DNA of 64,000 nt from Aldehydirespirator sp965204875 (GCA_965204875.1 OZ242020.1:1860001-1924000), one strand, 5' to 3'. Positions 41,208 to 50,916 are shown, counted from the first letter of the stretch. Made by a program: numbers and translations. Notes: generated by a model not told the origin, from the letters alone.

Positions 41208-43213
41208 CGGTCGCCATCCCGCCCGGCCGCCGCGACCATCTCGGCGCGCACCAGCCCCTCGTACAGCTCCGCGTAGAGCCCTCCGCTGTGACGCAGTTGC
41301 TCATGGGTACCGCGCTCGACTATCCGGCCCTCGTCGAGCACCACGATCAGATCCGCGTCGACCACCGTCGACAGGCGGTGCGCGATCACCAGCGAGGTGC
41401 GTCCCTGCAGCGCCCCGGCCAGCGCCTCGGCAACGTGCGCCTCGTTCTCGGTGTCGAGGTGCGAGGTCGCCTCGTCGAGGATGACGATCACCGGGTCTTT
41501 CAGCAGCATCCGCGCTATGGCCAGGCGTTGCTTCTCGCCTCCCGACAGGCGGTAGCCGCGCTCGCCCACGACCGTGTCGTACCCGTCGGGCAGCGCTGCG
41601 ATCACATCGTGGATGCGGGCCTTGCGGCAGGCGTCGGCAAGCCGGGCGTCGGAGGCGCCGGGCGAGGCGTAGCGCAGGTTCGCGGCCACGGTGTCGTGGA
41701 ACAGGTGCGGGTCCTGGGTGACCGTTCCGATCAGCGCTCGCAGCGATGACTGCGTGATCGACCGCACATCGACGCCGTCGACGAGGACCGAGCCGGCGGA
41801 GGCGTCATAGAGCCGCGGCACCAGCGACACCAGCGTGGTCTTGCCCGCGCCCGACGGCCCCACGACGGCCACCATCTGGCCCGGCGCCACCTCCAGATCG
41901 ATATCGACGAGCACCTCGACCGCGGACCGATGTTCCATCACCGCAGTTGCCGCGCCCGGTGCGGATCGATGGTTCGATGCGCCTGTGGGCGCGCCCGGCG
42001 TCTGCTGTTGGTCTGTTGCCGCGGTCGCCTCGCCCGGTGCGGATGGGCGGTCGGTCGTCGGGGTTGCCACCCCCAGGGACTCGGGTGTGCCGTCCTCGAG
42101 CGGGTAGGCGAAGCTGACGCCCCGGAACTCGACGCGCCCCGACGGCGCCTCCAGCTCGCGCGCAGCGGGCGCGTCGGTGATCGGGTTGGGCGTGTCGAGA
42201 ACCTCGAACACGCGCTCGAAGCTGACGAACGCGGACATCACATCCACCCTGGCGTTGGACAGGCTGGCGAGCGGCAGGTAGATCCGCACGGTGTAGAGGC
42301 CCAGCGCCACCAGGGTTCCAGCGGTGAGCGCGTCGTCGATGGCGAGATGGCCGCCGAGCCAGTACACGATGGCCGTGCCCACCGCGCCCACGAGGGTCAG
42401 CGCGATCAGGAACACCCGCGAGTACATGGCGCTGCGCACGCCGATGTCGCGCACCCTGCCGGCGCGCCGGGAGAAGTCGGCTGCCTCGTCGTCGTGGCGG
42501 CCGAACAGCTTCACCAGCAGCGCCCCGGCCACGTTGAACCGCTCAGTCATGGTGTTGTTCATGGAGGCGTTGAGGTTCATGCCCTCGCGGGTGATGTCCT
42601 GCAGGCCCCGCCCGACACGCCGTGCCGGCATCACGAACACGGGCAGGATGGCCACCGCCAGCAGCGTCAGCCGCCACTCCAGCACGAACATGGCGATCAG
42701 CGTGCCGACGAGGGTGATGACGTTCGCCACCACCGTGCCGAGCGTTCCGGTGAAGGCCCGCTGCGCGCCGATCACGTCGTTGTTGAGCCGACTGATCAGC
42801 GTGCCCGTCTGGGTGCGGGTGAAGAAGGCCAGCGGCATTCGCTGCACGTGGTCGAACAGCGTCAACCGCAGGTCGAAGATGAGGCTCTCGCCGATCCTCG
42901 CGCTCAGGCGGCGCTCGACCAGCGACAGCAGCGCCTCGCCCGCCGCCGTGGCCAGCAGTGCCACGAACAGCAGGTTCAGGTAGCCGCCGTCGCCGCGTGC
43001 GATGGCGCTGTCGAAGATCTCGCGTATCGCCAGCGGCGGCAGCAGGCCCAGGAACGTGGAGCTGACGACGGTGACGATGAACGCTGCGACCATGCCCCGG
43101 TAGGGGCGGGCGAAGGCCCACACCCTGCGCCGGGTGTCGGCGGTGATCGACCTGCCCTTTAGCATGGAGCGGTCTGCCGACATGGAGTGCATGAGGCCGA
43201 ACGCGCTGGTCAT
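41204..43213 (-). CDS. ABC exporter (fused membrane and ATPase domains)
   Basis: A half-transporter of about 669 residues, MsbA/MDR-like. A six-helix membrane domain (residues about 30-330; FIVTVVSSTFLGLLPPLAI is the first helix) is followed by an ATPase domain with VVGPSGAGKTTLVSLVPRL (Walker A), YRLSGGEKQRLAIAR (signature) and VIVILDEATSHLD (Walker B), then VIAHRLSTVVDADLIVVLD. An imperfect repeat insertion with TDRPSAPGEATAATDQQQT and similar units (41938-42072) lies between the first ATPase strand and Walker A. Normally a homodimer. The substrate is unknown. ATG 43213 is chosen; GTG 43243 is the alternative. Confidence 0.9.
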   Translation of the reverse strand: MTSAFGLMHSMSADRSMLKGRSITADTRRRVWAFARPYRGMVAAFIVTVVSSTFLGLLPPLAIREIFDSAIARGDGGYLNLLFVALLATAAGEALLSLVERRLSARIGESLIFDLRLTLFDHVQRMPLAFFTRTQTGTLISRLNNDVIGAQRAFTGTLGTVVANVITLVGTLIAMFVLEWRLTLLAVAILPVFVMPARRVGRGLQDITREGMNLNASMNNTMTERFNVAGALLVKLFGRHDDEAADFSRRAGRVRDIGVRSAMYSRVFLIALTLVGAVGTAIVYWLGGHLAIDDALTAGTLVALGLYTVRIYLPLASLSNARVDVMSAFVSFERVFEVLDTPNPITDAPAARELEAPSGRVEFRGVSFAYPLEDGTPESLGVATPTTDRPSAPGEATAATDQQQTPGAPTGASNHRSAPGAATAVMEHRSAVEVLVDIDLEVAPGQMVAVVGPSGAGKTTLVSLVPRLYDASAGSVLVDGVDVRSITQSSLRALIGTVTQDPHLFHDTVAANLRYASPGASDARLADACRKARIHDVIAALPDGYDTVVGERGYRLSGGEKQRLAIARMLLKDPVIVILDEATSHLDTENEAHVAEALAGALQGRTSLVIAHRLSTVVDADLIVVLDEGRIVERGTHEQLRHSGGLYAELYEGLVRAEMVAAAGRDGDR

Positions 43214-43314
43214 CGGCTGCGAGCCTAGGGAGCGCTGCGCCACCGGCTGCAGGGCGGCGGCCTGGGAGCGCCGCAGCCGTCCGAGCCCGTGGCGCGCGGC
43301 GGTAGCGTTGCGGC

Positions 43315-45300
43315 GTGGATCGAGGCGCCGCGGTCGCGCTGCAGACCGACCACTACGAGATCACGATGGTGGCCTCGGCCCTGCAGTCGGGCATCGCGCA
43401 GCGCCGTTGCGTCTTCGAGGCCTTCGCGCGGCGGCTGCCCGCCGGCAGGGCCTACGGCGTGGTGGCCGGGATCGACCGGATCATCGACGCGGTCGAGGGC
43501 TTCCGGTTCACCGGGCCCGTCGTGGAGCATCTCCTCGCCGCCGGCGTCGTCAGCGATCCCGAGGCTGAGGACTGGCTGCGCTCCTACCGTTTCCGTGGCG
43601 ACGTCACCGGCTACGCCGACGGCGAGCTGTTCTTCCCCTACTCGCCGGTGCTCACCGTCGAGGGCGCCTTCGCCGAGTGCGTCGTGCTAGAGACGGTCGT
43701 GCTGTCGATCCTCAACCACGACTGCGCCGTGGCCTCCGCGGCGGCACGGGTGCGCGACGTGGCCGAGGGGCGCCTGCTGATCGAGGGCGGCAGCCGCCGC
43801 ACCGACCCAGACGCGGCGGTGGCGGCGGCACGCTCGGCCCATATCGGCGGCTTCGACGCCACGTCGAACCTGGAGGCGGGCCGTCGCTACGGCATCCCCA
43901 CCAAAGGCACGACCGCGCACGCCTTCGTGCTGGCCCACAGCGACGAGGCGGCCAGCTTCGCCGCGCAGCGGGACGCCCTCGGCACCCGCTCCACCTACCT
44001 GGTGGACACCTTCGACGCGCTCGAGGGCATACGGCGCGCCACCGAGACGGTCGGCCCCGACATCGGCGCGGTGCGAATCGACAGCGGGAACCTGCTGGCC
44101 GTGAGCATCCGGGCGCGGGCCCTGCTCGACTCCCTCGGCGCCCGGCGCTGCCGGATCGTGGCCTCGGGCGACCTCGACGAGTTCCGCGTGGCCGAGCTGG
44201 AGGAGGCGGCCGCACCCATCGACGCCTATCTGGTCGGAACGAGCCTGGTGACCGGCTCGGGCCACCCGACCGCGTCGGTGGTGTACAAGCTGGTCGCGGT
44301 CGCGGACTGCGACGGCGCCTCTGCGCCGCTGCGTGCCGTGGGCAAGCTGTCGCCCGGCAAGACGACCGTCGGCGGCCGCAAACACGTGCACAGGACCGTT
44401 GACGATGACGGCTTCTGGGCCGCGGAGGTGCTGTCGGGCGCCGGCACGGGCGCTCCGGTCGGGTCTCACGTTCCCCAGGTCACCCTCATGGTCGGCGGAG
44501 AGCGCGCCTGGCGGGAGGACACGGCCGCGGCCCGTCAGCGCTGCGCACAGCGACGCATCGGCCTGCGCCCCGAGGACCGTGTGCCGCACCCTCGCCGCTC
44601 GCCGGCGATCCGCACCGAGTGGGTGGGGATGGAGGCTCCCGCCGCAGAGGGGGCGAGATCGGCTGGGCCTGCGCGGCCTGCGTCGTTTCATGGTTCAGCA
44701 GGGCCGGATCCGCGGGGAGGTGCGATGCGACGGGCACTGATAGTCGTCGATGTCCAGAACGACTTCTGCGAGGGGGGCGCGCTCGCCGTGGAGGGCGGTC
44801 ATGCCGTGGCCGCGTCCATCACCGGCCTCGTGGGCTCCGAGCGGTCGGGCGCCTACCAGCAGGTGGTCGCCTCCAAGGACTGGCACATCGATCCCGGCGG
44901 GCACTTCGCAGCGCCCGGCACCGATCCGGACTTCGTGACCTCGTGGCCCGTGCACTGCGCGGCGGGCACGCCCGGAGCCGCCTTCTCGCCGGCTCTGGAG
45001 GTGGCGATGGACGAGGTGTTCCTCAAGGGCCAGTACGGCAGCGGCTACAGCAGCTTCGAGGGCGTCGCCAGTTCCAGCGAGGACGTGGGACTGCGCGATT
45101 GGCTCGTGGAGCGGGGTGTGGAGGCCGTGGACGTGGTGGGACTGGCGACCGACCACTGCGTGCGTGCCACGGCGCTGGCCGCTGTCGCAGAGGGATTCGA
45201 CACCTCGGTGCTCCTAGAGCATTGCGCCGGCGTCGCTGCGGACTCCACCGCCGCGGCCGTCACCGAGATGGCCGCCGCCGGAGTTACGATAATCATCTAG
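43315..45300 (+). CDS. fused nicotinate phosphoribosyltransferase-nicotinamidase
   Basis: One uninterrupted frame of 661 residues joins two NAD-salvage enzymes. Residues about 1-440 are nicotinate phosphoribosyltransferase (LQTDHYEITM, FEAFARRLP, PTKGTTAHAFV, VRIDSGNL, VVYKLVAV). After an Ala/Gly/Pro linker, residues about 471-661 are nicotinamidase (IVVDVQNDFC with Asp, SKDWHIDPGGHFA with metal ligands, FLKGQYGSGYSSF with Lys, VGLATDHCVRATAL with Cys). The two steps are nicotinamide to nicotinate and nicotinate to nicotinate mononucleotide. A GGGGAGG site and ATG at 44725 inside the frame could also start the nicotinamidase alone. nadE is downstream. Confidence 0.88.
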   Translation: MDRGAAVALQTDHYEITMVASALQSGIAQRRCVFEAFARRLPAGRAYGVVAGIDRIIDAVEGFRFTGPVVEHLLAAGVVSDPEAEDWLRSYRFRGDVTGYADGELFFPYSPVLTVEGAFAECVVLETVVLSILNHDCAVASAAARVRDVAEGRLLIEGGSRRTDPDAAVAAARSAHIGGFDATSNLEAGRRYGIPTKGTTAHAFVLAHSDEAASFAAQRDALGTRSTYLVDTFDALEGIRRATETVGPDIGAVRIDSGNLLAVSIRARALLDSLGARRCRIVASGDLDEFRVAELEEAAAPIDAYLVGTSLVTGSGHPTASVVYKLVAVADCDGASAPLRAVGKLSPGKTTVGGRKHVHRTVDDDGFWAAEVLSGAGTGAPVGSHVPQVTLMVGGERAWREDTAAARQRCAQRRIGLRPEDRVPHPRRSPAIRTEWVGMEAPAAEGARSAGPARPASFHGSAGPDPRGGAMRRALIVVDVQNDFCEGGALAVEGGHAVAASITGLVGSERSGAYQQVVASKDWHIDPGGHFAAPGTDPDFVTSWPVHCAAGTPGAAFSPALEVAMDEVFLKGQYGSGYSSFEGVASSSEDVGLRDWLVERGVEAVDVVGLATDHCVRATALAAVAEGFDTSVLLEHCAGVAADSTAAAVTEMAAAGVTIII

Positions 45301-45355
45301 AATAACGGGTCAAACACTTAAAGTCACGCCTAGAGTCATACGCGAGAGGTCGCCA

Positions 45356-46165
45356 GTGCAGCGCATCACGTCACAATCAGGATCGATGACCGTCACCGAG
45401 CTGCGTGAGGAGCTCTGCCGGCTGCTGGCCGGCGACGACCCCGCGCCCCGGCTGTGGTCCGCCCTCGACAGCGGCCGCATGGCCGAGATGGTTCCGGAGC
45501 TGCCTGTGCTCAGAATGGAGCAGGATCCGATACACCGCCACAAGGACGTGCTGGCCCACACGGTCGCCGTGGTGGCCAAGACGCCCGACGACGCGGTGGT
45601 GAGGCTGGCGGCACTGTTCCACGACATCGGCAAGCCGAGCACCCGCAGCTACGAGCACGGCGAGGTGACGTTCAGGCATCACGAGGCCGTGGGGGCGCGC
45701 ATGACCCGCAGGCGCATGGAGGCGCTGGAGTTCGAGCCGGCGACTGTCGACGACGTCAGCGAGCTGGTGCGGCTGTCGGGTCGCTTCAAGGGATACGCCT
45801 CGGGGTGGAGCGACTCTGCGGTGCGCCGCTACGCGCGCGACGCCGGCCCGCTGCTGGGCCGGCTGAACCAGCTCGTGCGGTCGGACTGCACCACGCGCAA
45901 CCGCCAGAAGGAGGCGGACCTGCATCGGCAGATCGACCACCTCGAGAGCCGCATAGCCGACCTGGCCGAGGCCGACCGCCGCGCCGCCGAGCGCCCCCAG
46001 ATGGACGGCGAGCGCGTCATGGCCCACCTGGGACTGGCGCCCGGCCCCGATGTCGGCAGGGCGCTGAGCTGGCTGCTGTCGCTCAAGCGCAGCGAGGGCG
46101 AGCTGCCCGAGGAGGAGCTGCTGGAGCGCCTCGACGCCTGGTGGGACGCCCAGCGTTCCCCGTAG
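45356..46165 (+). CDS. HD-domain protein related to CCA-adding enzyme C-terminus
   Basis: A protein of 269 residues with an HD metal-phosphohydrolase domain: RHKDVLAHTVAVV and LAALFHDIGKPSTR carry the His and HD ligands. The layout, with a later RLNQLVRSDCTTRNRQKEADL and a helical tail, matches the C-terminal portion of bacterial CCA-adding/poly(A) polymerases, but the nucleotidyltransferase head is absent. It could be a stand-alone 2',3'-cyclic phosphodiesterase/phosphatase. The start is uncertain (GTG 45356 or ATG 45386). Confidence 0.75.
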   Translation: MQRITSQSGSMTVTELREELCRLLAGDDPAPRLWSALDSGRMAEMVPELPVLRMEQDPIHRHKDVLAHTVAVVAKTPDDAVVRLAALFHDIGKPSTRSYEHGEVTFRHHEAVGARMTRRRMEALEFEPATVDDVSELVRLSGRFKGYASGWSDSAVRRYARDAGPLLGRLNQLVRSDCTTRNRQKEADLHRQIDHLESRIADLAEADRRAAERPQMDGERVMAHLGLAPGPDVGRALSWLLSLKRSEGELPEEELLERLDAWWDAQRSP

Positions 46166-46212
46166 ACTTCGCCGACCCATCACACGGCGAAGACGATGCG
46201 AGGAGAAGCGCA

Positions 46213-47235
46213 GTGACCTACCGAGCCGAGTACATCTGGATCGACGGCAACGAGCCCACGGGCGAGATACGCACCAAGACCAAGATCCTCAACAACGACG
46301 AGGCGCCCCCCATCTGGGGCTTTGACGGCTCCAGCACCAACCAGGCCAGCGGCGACAACTCCGATGTCGTCATCCGCCCCGTCTTCGTGTGCCCCGACCC
46401 GGTGCGCGGCAGCGACAACATCCTCGTGCTGTGCGAGACGCTGCTGACCGCGGACCTGTCCCCGCATCCCACCAACAAGCGGGCCGAGTGCGTCGCCGTG
46501 TACGAGAAGTACAAGGGCCAGGCGCCCATCTTCGGCCTCGAGCAGGAGTACACGCTGCTCGACGCCACAACCCGCTGGCCGGCCGGTTTCCCCCCGGCCG
46601 GCTTCCCGCCGCCCCAGGGCCCGTATTACTGCGGCGTGGGCGCGGGCCGCATCTCGGGCCGGGAGCTGATCGAGGAGCACACCACGGCCTGCATCATGGC
46701 CGGTCTGACCATCGCCGGCACCAACGCCGAGGTCATGCCCGGCCAGTGGGAGTTCCAGGTCGGCCCGCTCGACACGGTCACGGTCGCCGACCACCTCTGG
46801 GTGGCCCGCTACCTGCTCTTCCGCATCGCTGAGAAGCACGGCATCGAGGTGACGATCGACCCCAAGCCGATGCTCGGCGACTGGAACGGCGCAGGCATGC
46901 ACACCAACATGTCCACCACCGCCATGCGTGAGGGCTACGAGCCGATCATCGCCGCCTGCGAGGCGCTGGGCGCGCCCGGCAAGCCCGAGGAGCACCTGAC
47001 CGGCTACGGCGCCGGCATCGAGTTCCGCCTCACCGGAGCGCACGAGACCGAGCGCTATGACCAGTACTCCTACGGCGTGTCCGACCGCGGCGCCTCGGTG
47101 CGCATCCCCTGGCAGGTCGCCCGTGACGGCAAGGGCTACATCGAGGACAGGCGGCCCAACGCCAACGCCGACCCCTACGAGGTCACAACGCTGCTGACGA
47201 GGACCATCTGCGAGGCGCTCGTCGGCTTCGGCTGA
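46213..47235 (+). CDS. glnII: glutamine synthetase type II
   Basis: A glutamine synthetase of 340 residues of the eukaryote-like GSII class, which makes glutamine from glutamate, ammonia and ATP. The start is YRAEYIWIDGNEPTGEIRTK; GFDGSSTNQASGDNSD, FGLEQEYTL (metal-binding Glu) and GPYYCGVGAGR follow, then PGQWEFQVGP, DWNGAGMHTNMST and YDQYSYGVSDRGASVRIP. GTG 46213 has GAGGAG upstream. GSII occurs in streptomycetes and other actinobacteria alongside GSI. It is next to nadE, which uses glutamine. Confidence 0.95.
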   Translation: MTYRAEYIWIDGNEPTGEIRTKTKILNNDEAPPIWGFDGSSTNQASGDNSDVVIRPVFVCPDPVRGSDNILVLCETLLTADLSPHPTNKRAECVAVYEKYKGQAPIFGLEQEYTLLDATTRWPAGFPPAGFPPPQGPYYCGVGAGRISGRELIEEHTTACIMAGLTIAGTNAEVMPGQWEFQVGPLDTVTVADHLWVARYLLFRIAEKHGIEVTIDPKPMLGDWNGAGMHTNMSTTAMREGYEPIIAACEALGAPGKPEEHLTGYGAGIEFRLTGAHETERYDQYSYGVSDRGASVRIPWQVARDGKGYIEDRRPNANADPYEVTTLLTRTICEALVGFG

Positions 47236-47248
47236 TCCAAGCCGCCCA

Positions 47249-49153
47249 GTGGAACCGGTCGCCGCCGCAGGAGCCGGATCCGCGGCGGGGCGCGAGGGCC
47301 GCGGAACGGCCGGTGCCATCCTGCGGGTGGCGATCTGCCAGATCAACCCGACGGTCGGCGACCTCGATGGCAACGTGGCGCCGGCAGTGGCCGCGCTTGA
47401 GCGGGCCGAGGCCGCGGGCGCCGATGTGGCGGTCATGGGCGAGATGTCCCTCACCGGCTACCCGCCCGAGGATCTGGTGCTGCGCCCCGGCTTCGTCGCC
47501 GCGAGCCGGGCCGCGCTCGAGCGCTTCGCAGCGCGCACGCGAAGCTGCGCGGCGGTGGTCGGCTTCGTGGACGGCCGCGGCGAGCCCCCCCGGGCGGTGG
47601 CCGACAGCGCGGGGGTGGGTTGCTTCAGCCACGCCTACAACGCTGTGGCGGTGTGCGCGCAGGGACGGGTCCACGGCGTCTGCCACAAGCGCCACCTGCC
47701 CAACTACGACGTGTTCGACGAGTTGCGCCACTTCCGCCCCGGAGACGCCGCCCAGCCGCTGTTCGAGCTCGGCGGCGCGGTGGTGGGGGTGACGGTGTGC
47801 GAGGACGCCTGGGTGCCCGATGGGCCGGTGGGCGACCTGGCCCGCGCCGGCGCCCAGCTGGTGCTCAACGTCAACGGCTCGCCGTTCCGGGAGGGCAAGC
47901 AGGCGACGCGCTCCGAGGTGATCCGCGCCCGGGTGGCGGAGTCGGGAGTGCCGGTGGTGCATGTCAACCTGGTGGGCGGCCAGGACGAGCTGGTCTTCGA
48001 CGGCGGCTCCTTCGCCATCGCGGCGGACGCCTCGACCGTGGTGCGCTGCGTCTCCTTCGCAGAGTCCGTGGACGTCTTCGACATCGATCTGCCGCCGCAG
48101 CGTCACCGCTCAACAGGCACGGCACCACCGGATGCCGCCGGTGCCGCCAGCCGTGCCGGCGCGCCAGCGCAGCCGGAACTGTCCGCGGCGCCTCCCCGGC
48201 CGAGTCCCGTCATCGTGGTGAGTGGGGCGCGTGCGGAGCCGCCCGCCGAGCGGCTGAGCGGACCGATGGCCGCAGCGATGGGCATCGAGGCGCAGCGCTG
48301 GGCGGCTCTAGTGCTGGCCACCCGCGACTACGTTCGCAAGAGCGGCTTCAGCCATGTGTGCATCGGCCTGTCCGGCGGCGTCGACTCGTCGCTGACGGCC
48401 GCCATCGCAGCCGAGGCGCTGGGTGCCGAGCACGTTCATGGCGTGCTGATGCCCTCACGCCACTCCAGCCGGCACTCGGTGACCGATGCCGAGAAGCTGG
48501 CCGCCAACCTCGGCATTGACGCCAGGATCGTCGGCATCGAGCCCGTCCACGCCGCGCTCGCCGGGGTACTGCGGCCGAGCCTGGATCGGGGCCGCCTCGA
48601 GCCGGGAAGCCTGACCGACCAGAACCTGCAGGCGCGCATCCGCGGCGTCACGCTCATGGCGCTGGCCAACAGCGGTGGCTGGCTGGTGCTCACCACGGGC
48701 AACAAGAGCGAGCTGGCTGTGGGCTACTCGACCCTCTACGGCGACACCGCAGGGGCCTTCGCACCCATATCGGACCTCTGGAAGCTCGACGTCTATGACC
48801 TGTGCCGGTGGCTCAACCGCCGGGCCGGCTACGAGCTGATCCCAGGAAATGTGCTCGACAAGCCCCCCTCGGCGGAGCTAGCGCCCGGCCAGCGCGACGA
48901 TCAGTCGCTGCCGCGCTACGAGGTTCTCGACCCGATACTGCGCCTTTACGTGGAGGGCTCACGCTCGCCATCGGAGATCGCGGCTCAGGGCATCGCACCC
49001 GCCGAGGTCGTGCAGCGAGTCTGCCGGATGGTGGACGCGGCGGAGTACAAGCGCCGCCAGTCCCCGCTGGGCCCCCGCCTCAGCGGCCGAGCCTTCGGCC
49101 GCGACCGCAGGATGCCGATCATCAACCACTACAGGCCGGGCACTGGCCAGTGA
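47249..49153 (+). CDS. nadE: glutamine-dependent NAD+ synthetase
   Basis: A protein of 634 residues with an N-terminal nitrilase-type glutaminase (Glu in VMGEMSLTGYPPEDL, Lys in CHKRHLPNYDVFDE, Cys in VTVCEDAWVP). The C-terminal synthetase has IGLSGGVDSSLTAAI as the P-loop, VLMPSRHSS, LVLTTGNKSELAVGYSTLYGD and SPLGPRLSGRAFGRDRRMPI. It converts nicotinate adenine dinucleotide to NAD+, using ammonia from glutamine. A 30-residue Ala/Pro linker unusual for the family joins the halves. It completes the salvage route whose first two steps are fused upstream. The first residues (about 20) are a non-conserved extension. Confidence 0.95.
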   Translation: MEPVAAAGAGSAAGREGRGTAGAILRVAICQINPTVGDLDGNVAPAVAALERAEAAGADVAVMGEMSLTGYPPEDLVLRPGFVAASRAALERFAARTRSCAAVVGFVDGRGEPPRAVADSAGVGCFSHAYNAVAVCAQGRVHGVCHKRHLPNYDVFDELRHFRPGDAAQPLFELGGAVVGVTVCEDAWVPDGPVGDLARAGAQLVLNVNGSPFREGKQATRSEVIRARVAESGVPVVHVNLVGGQDELVFDGGSFAIAADASTVVRCVSFAESVDVFDIDLPPQRHRSTGTAPPDAAGAASRAGAPAQPELSAAPPRPSPVIVVSGARAEPPAERLSGPMAAAMGIEAQRWAALVLATRDYVRKSGFSHVCIGLSGGVDSSLTAAIAAEALGAEHVHGVLMPSRHSSRHSVTDAEKLAANLGIDARIVGIEPVHAALAGVLRPSLDRGRLEPGSLTDQNLQARIRGVTLMALANSGGWLVLTTGNKSELAVGYSTLYGDTAGAFAPISDLWKLDVYDLCRWLNRRAGYELIPGNVLDKPPSAELAPGQRDDQSLPRYEVLDPILRLYVEGSRSPSEIAAQGIAPAEVVQRVCRMVDAAEYKRRQSPLGPRLSGRAFGRDRRMPIINHYRPGTGQ

Positions 49154-49818
49154 CGGTGACTCGGGGTTACACGGTGGCGCAGACGGCGCGCTTGGTGGCC
49201 GCCCTGCGTTGGGCCGCGGGTTGTGTCGCCGATCTCCTGGGCGCTTGGGCCGGCGAGGCCGGCGCGGACGGTCCTGAGGCGGCGATCTGGATGGCCGCCG
49301 CTGGCAGGCACCTGGCCTGGCACCGCGAGCTTCTCGAGAGAGTACAGCCCGACTCCGTGCGCATGGAGCGCTACCGCGACCCGGTCCCGCCCGATCCGCG
49401 GCTGCCGGCGGCGATCGCCGAGATCACCGAGCTGAGTAGCGCCGGGCAAAGCGGCACTGCGGCGCGCCTGGCTGTCGCGCAGCACGTGCTGATCGCAAAT
49501 CTCGTGGATGCCTGCGACGAGGTCTGTGCCCACGCGGCGGCCCATTGCGACGCTGCCCTCGCGTCAGCGGCCGAAGCGATGGGCCGCGACCTCCAAAGCG
49601 CCTGCCGCACGGCAAGCAGCGAAAGGCCCAGGCTTGATGCTTCGTGCAACCCTGACGTATCGGCCGACACCGTGCTCCAGCTTCCCGAAGGCGCCGACGC
49701 CGGCAGCGAGGCGGGCGATCCCGCCGAACCCGCTGCGCCTGAGGTGGCACAGGCGCAGCGAGCGCTCGCGGCCGCGGGCGGCCTCGTGCCACGCTCGCTG
49801 CTGCGTCCCGGCGGCTGA
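49150..49818 (+). CDS. uncharacterised helical protein, 222 aa
   Basis: GTG 49150 overlaps the nadE stop as GTGA, fixing the start. The protein is largely alpha-helical with WMAAAGRHLAWHRELLERVQ and VAQHVLIANLVDACDEVCAHAAAHCDAALASAAEAM, which may form a four-helix bundle. The last 60 residues are acidic and low in complexity. I do not recognise the family. Co-translation with nadE suggests a role near NAD or nitrogen metabolism, without further support. Confidence 0.7.
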   Translation: MTVTRGYTVAQTARLVAALRWAAGCVADLLGAWAGEAGADGPEAAIWMAAAGRHLAWHRELLERVQPDSVRMERYRDPVPPDPRLPAAIAEITELSSAGQSGTAARLAVAQHVLIANLVDACDEVCAHAAAHCDAALASAAEAMGRDLQSACRTASSERPRLDASCNPDVSADTVLQLPEGADAGSEAGDPAEPAAPEVAQAQRALAAAGGLVPRSLLRPGG

Positions 49819-49968
49819 GCGGAGCGGGCCGGGCGGGCGAGTGATCGGCGCCGGCATCGGCGTGGGCGGCGGTTGGTGTTGTGCCAGACATCGTTATCGT
49901 CCTAGGTGGCAGAGCCGCCGCTCTCAAGCGGCGGAGTGGCCGTCAGCTTTGGATCGCAAGGGGGGTTC

Positions 49969-50916
49969 GTGGTCAAGGCCAGAGAGCGGGCGGACCGGGA
50001 CGATGAGGATCTGGTCCGCATCTATCTCACCGACATCGGCCAATATCCGCTGCTGACCAAGGACGACGAGGTTCGCCTCGCCCAGGACATCGAGGCCGGC
50101 ATCAAGGCCCGCGAGTGCTTGGCGAGCGCAGCGCCCGGGTCGCTGCCCGACAACGATCGTCGCAGGTTGCGCCGCCAGGACGTCAAGGGCCAGGAATCCG
50201 AGCGCACCTTCGTGCAGTCCAACCTGCGTCTGGTGGTCTCGATCGCCAAGAAGTACCAGGCGTCCGGGCTGCCCCTGCTGGACCTGATCCAGGAGGGCAA
50301 CCTCGGCCTGATGCACGCGGTCGAGAAGTTCGACTGGCGCAAGGGGTTCAAGTTCTCCACCTACGCCACATGGTGGATCCGCCAGGCCATCACGCGGGGC
50401 ATCGCCAACACCGGGCGCACGATCCGTTTGCCGGTCCACGCGGGCGACACGCTGGCGAGGCTGCAGAAGGCCCGGTCCCGCTTGGAGCTGAAGCACGGGC
50501 GCCCGCCGATGCTGTGCGAGCTGGCCGCCGAGGTCGAGATGCCCGAGGACAAGGTCTCCGAGGCGCTGCGGTTCCAGTCCGAGCCGCTGTCGCTGTCGGA
50601 GCCGCTGCGCCAGGACGGCGACGCGGAACTGGGCGACATGGTGGAGGACCGCTCGATCGACTCACCCTTCGAGGTGGCCGCCACGACGATGCTGCCCGAG
50701 GAGATAGTGCGCCTGCTGGCGCCTCTCGACGAGCGCGAGCGCGACATCCTCAAACTTCGCTTCGGTCTCGACCGGGGCGAGCCCCGAACCCTCGAAGAGG
50801 TGGGCGAGCACTTCAACCTGACCCGCGAGCGGATCCGCCAGATCGAGGCCCGCGCCATGTCAAAGCTCCGCCACCCCTCCAGCGACACCGGAGCCCGCCA
50901 CCTCCTCAACGTCTAG
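49969..50916 (+). CDS. RNA polymerase sigma-70 family factor (RpoD-like)
   Basis: A primary-type sigma factor of 315 residues. Region 1.2 is DEDLVRIYLTDIGQYPLLT. Region 2 is NLRLVVSIAKKYQASGLPLLDLIQEGNLGLM and FSTYATWWIRQAITRGIAN (promoter -10 recognition). Region 3 and region 4 follow (DERERDILKLRFGLDRGEPRTLEEVGEHFNLTRERIRQIEARAMSKL, -35 recognition). It lacks the long N-terminal region 1.1, so it is probably a group 2 factor. GTG 49969 is chosen for the AAGGGGGG site just upstream; GTG 49906 is in frame but has none. Confidence 0.92.
   Translation: MVKARERADRDDEDLVRIYLTDIGQYPLLTKDDEVRLAQDIEAGIKARECLASAAPGSLPDNDRRRLRRQDVKGQESERTFVQSNLRLVVSIAKKYQASGLPLLDLIQEGNLGLMHAVEKFDWRKGFKFSTYATWWIRQAITRGIANTGRTIRLPVHAGDTLARLQKARSRLELKHGRPPMLCELAAEVEMPEDKVSEALRFQSEPLSLSEPLRQDGDAELGDMVEDRSIDSPFEVAATTMLPEEIVRLLAPLDERERDILKLRFGLDRGEPRTLEEVGEHFNLTRERIRQIEARAMSKLRHPSSDTGARHLLNV

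Noticed and set aside
45296..45356. AT-richer promoter before the HD gene
   Set aside because: The region is less GC-rich than its surroundings but no hexamer pair could be assigned with confidence.
48802..49149. N-terminal extension of the 222-aa protein
   Set aside because: The open frame continues upstream only inside nadE; the GTGA overlap at 49150 gives a better start.
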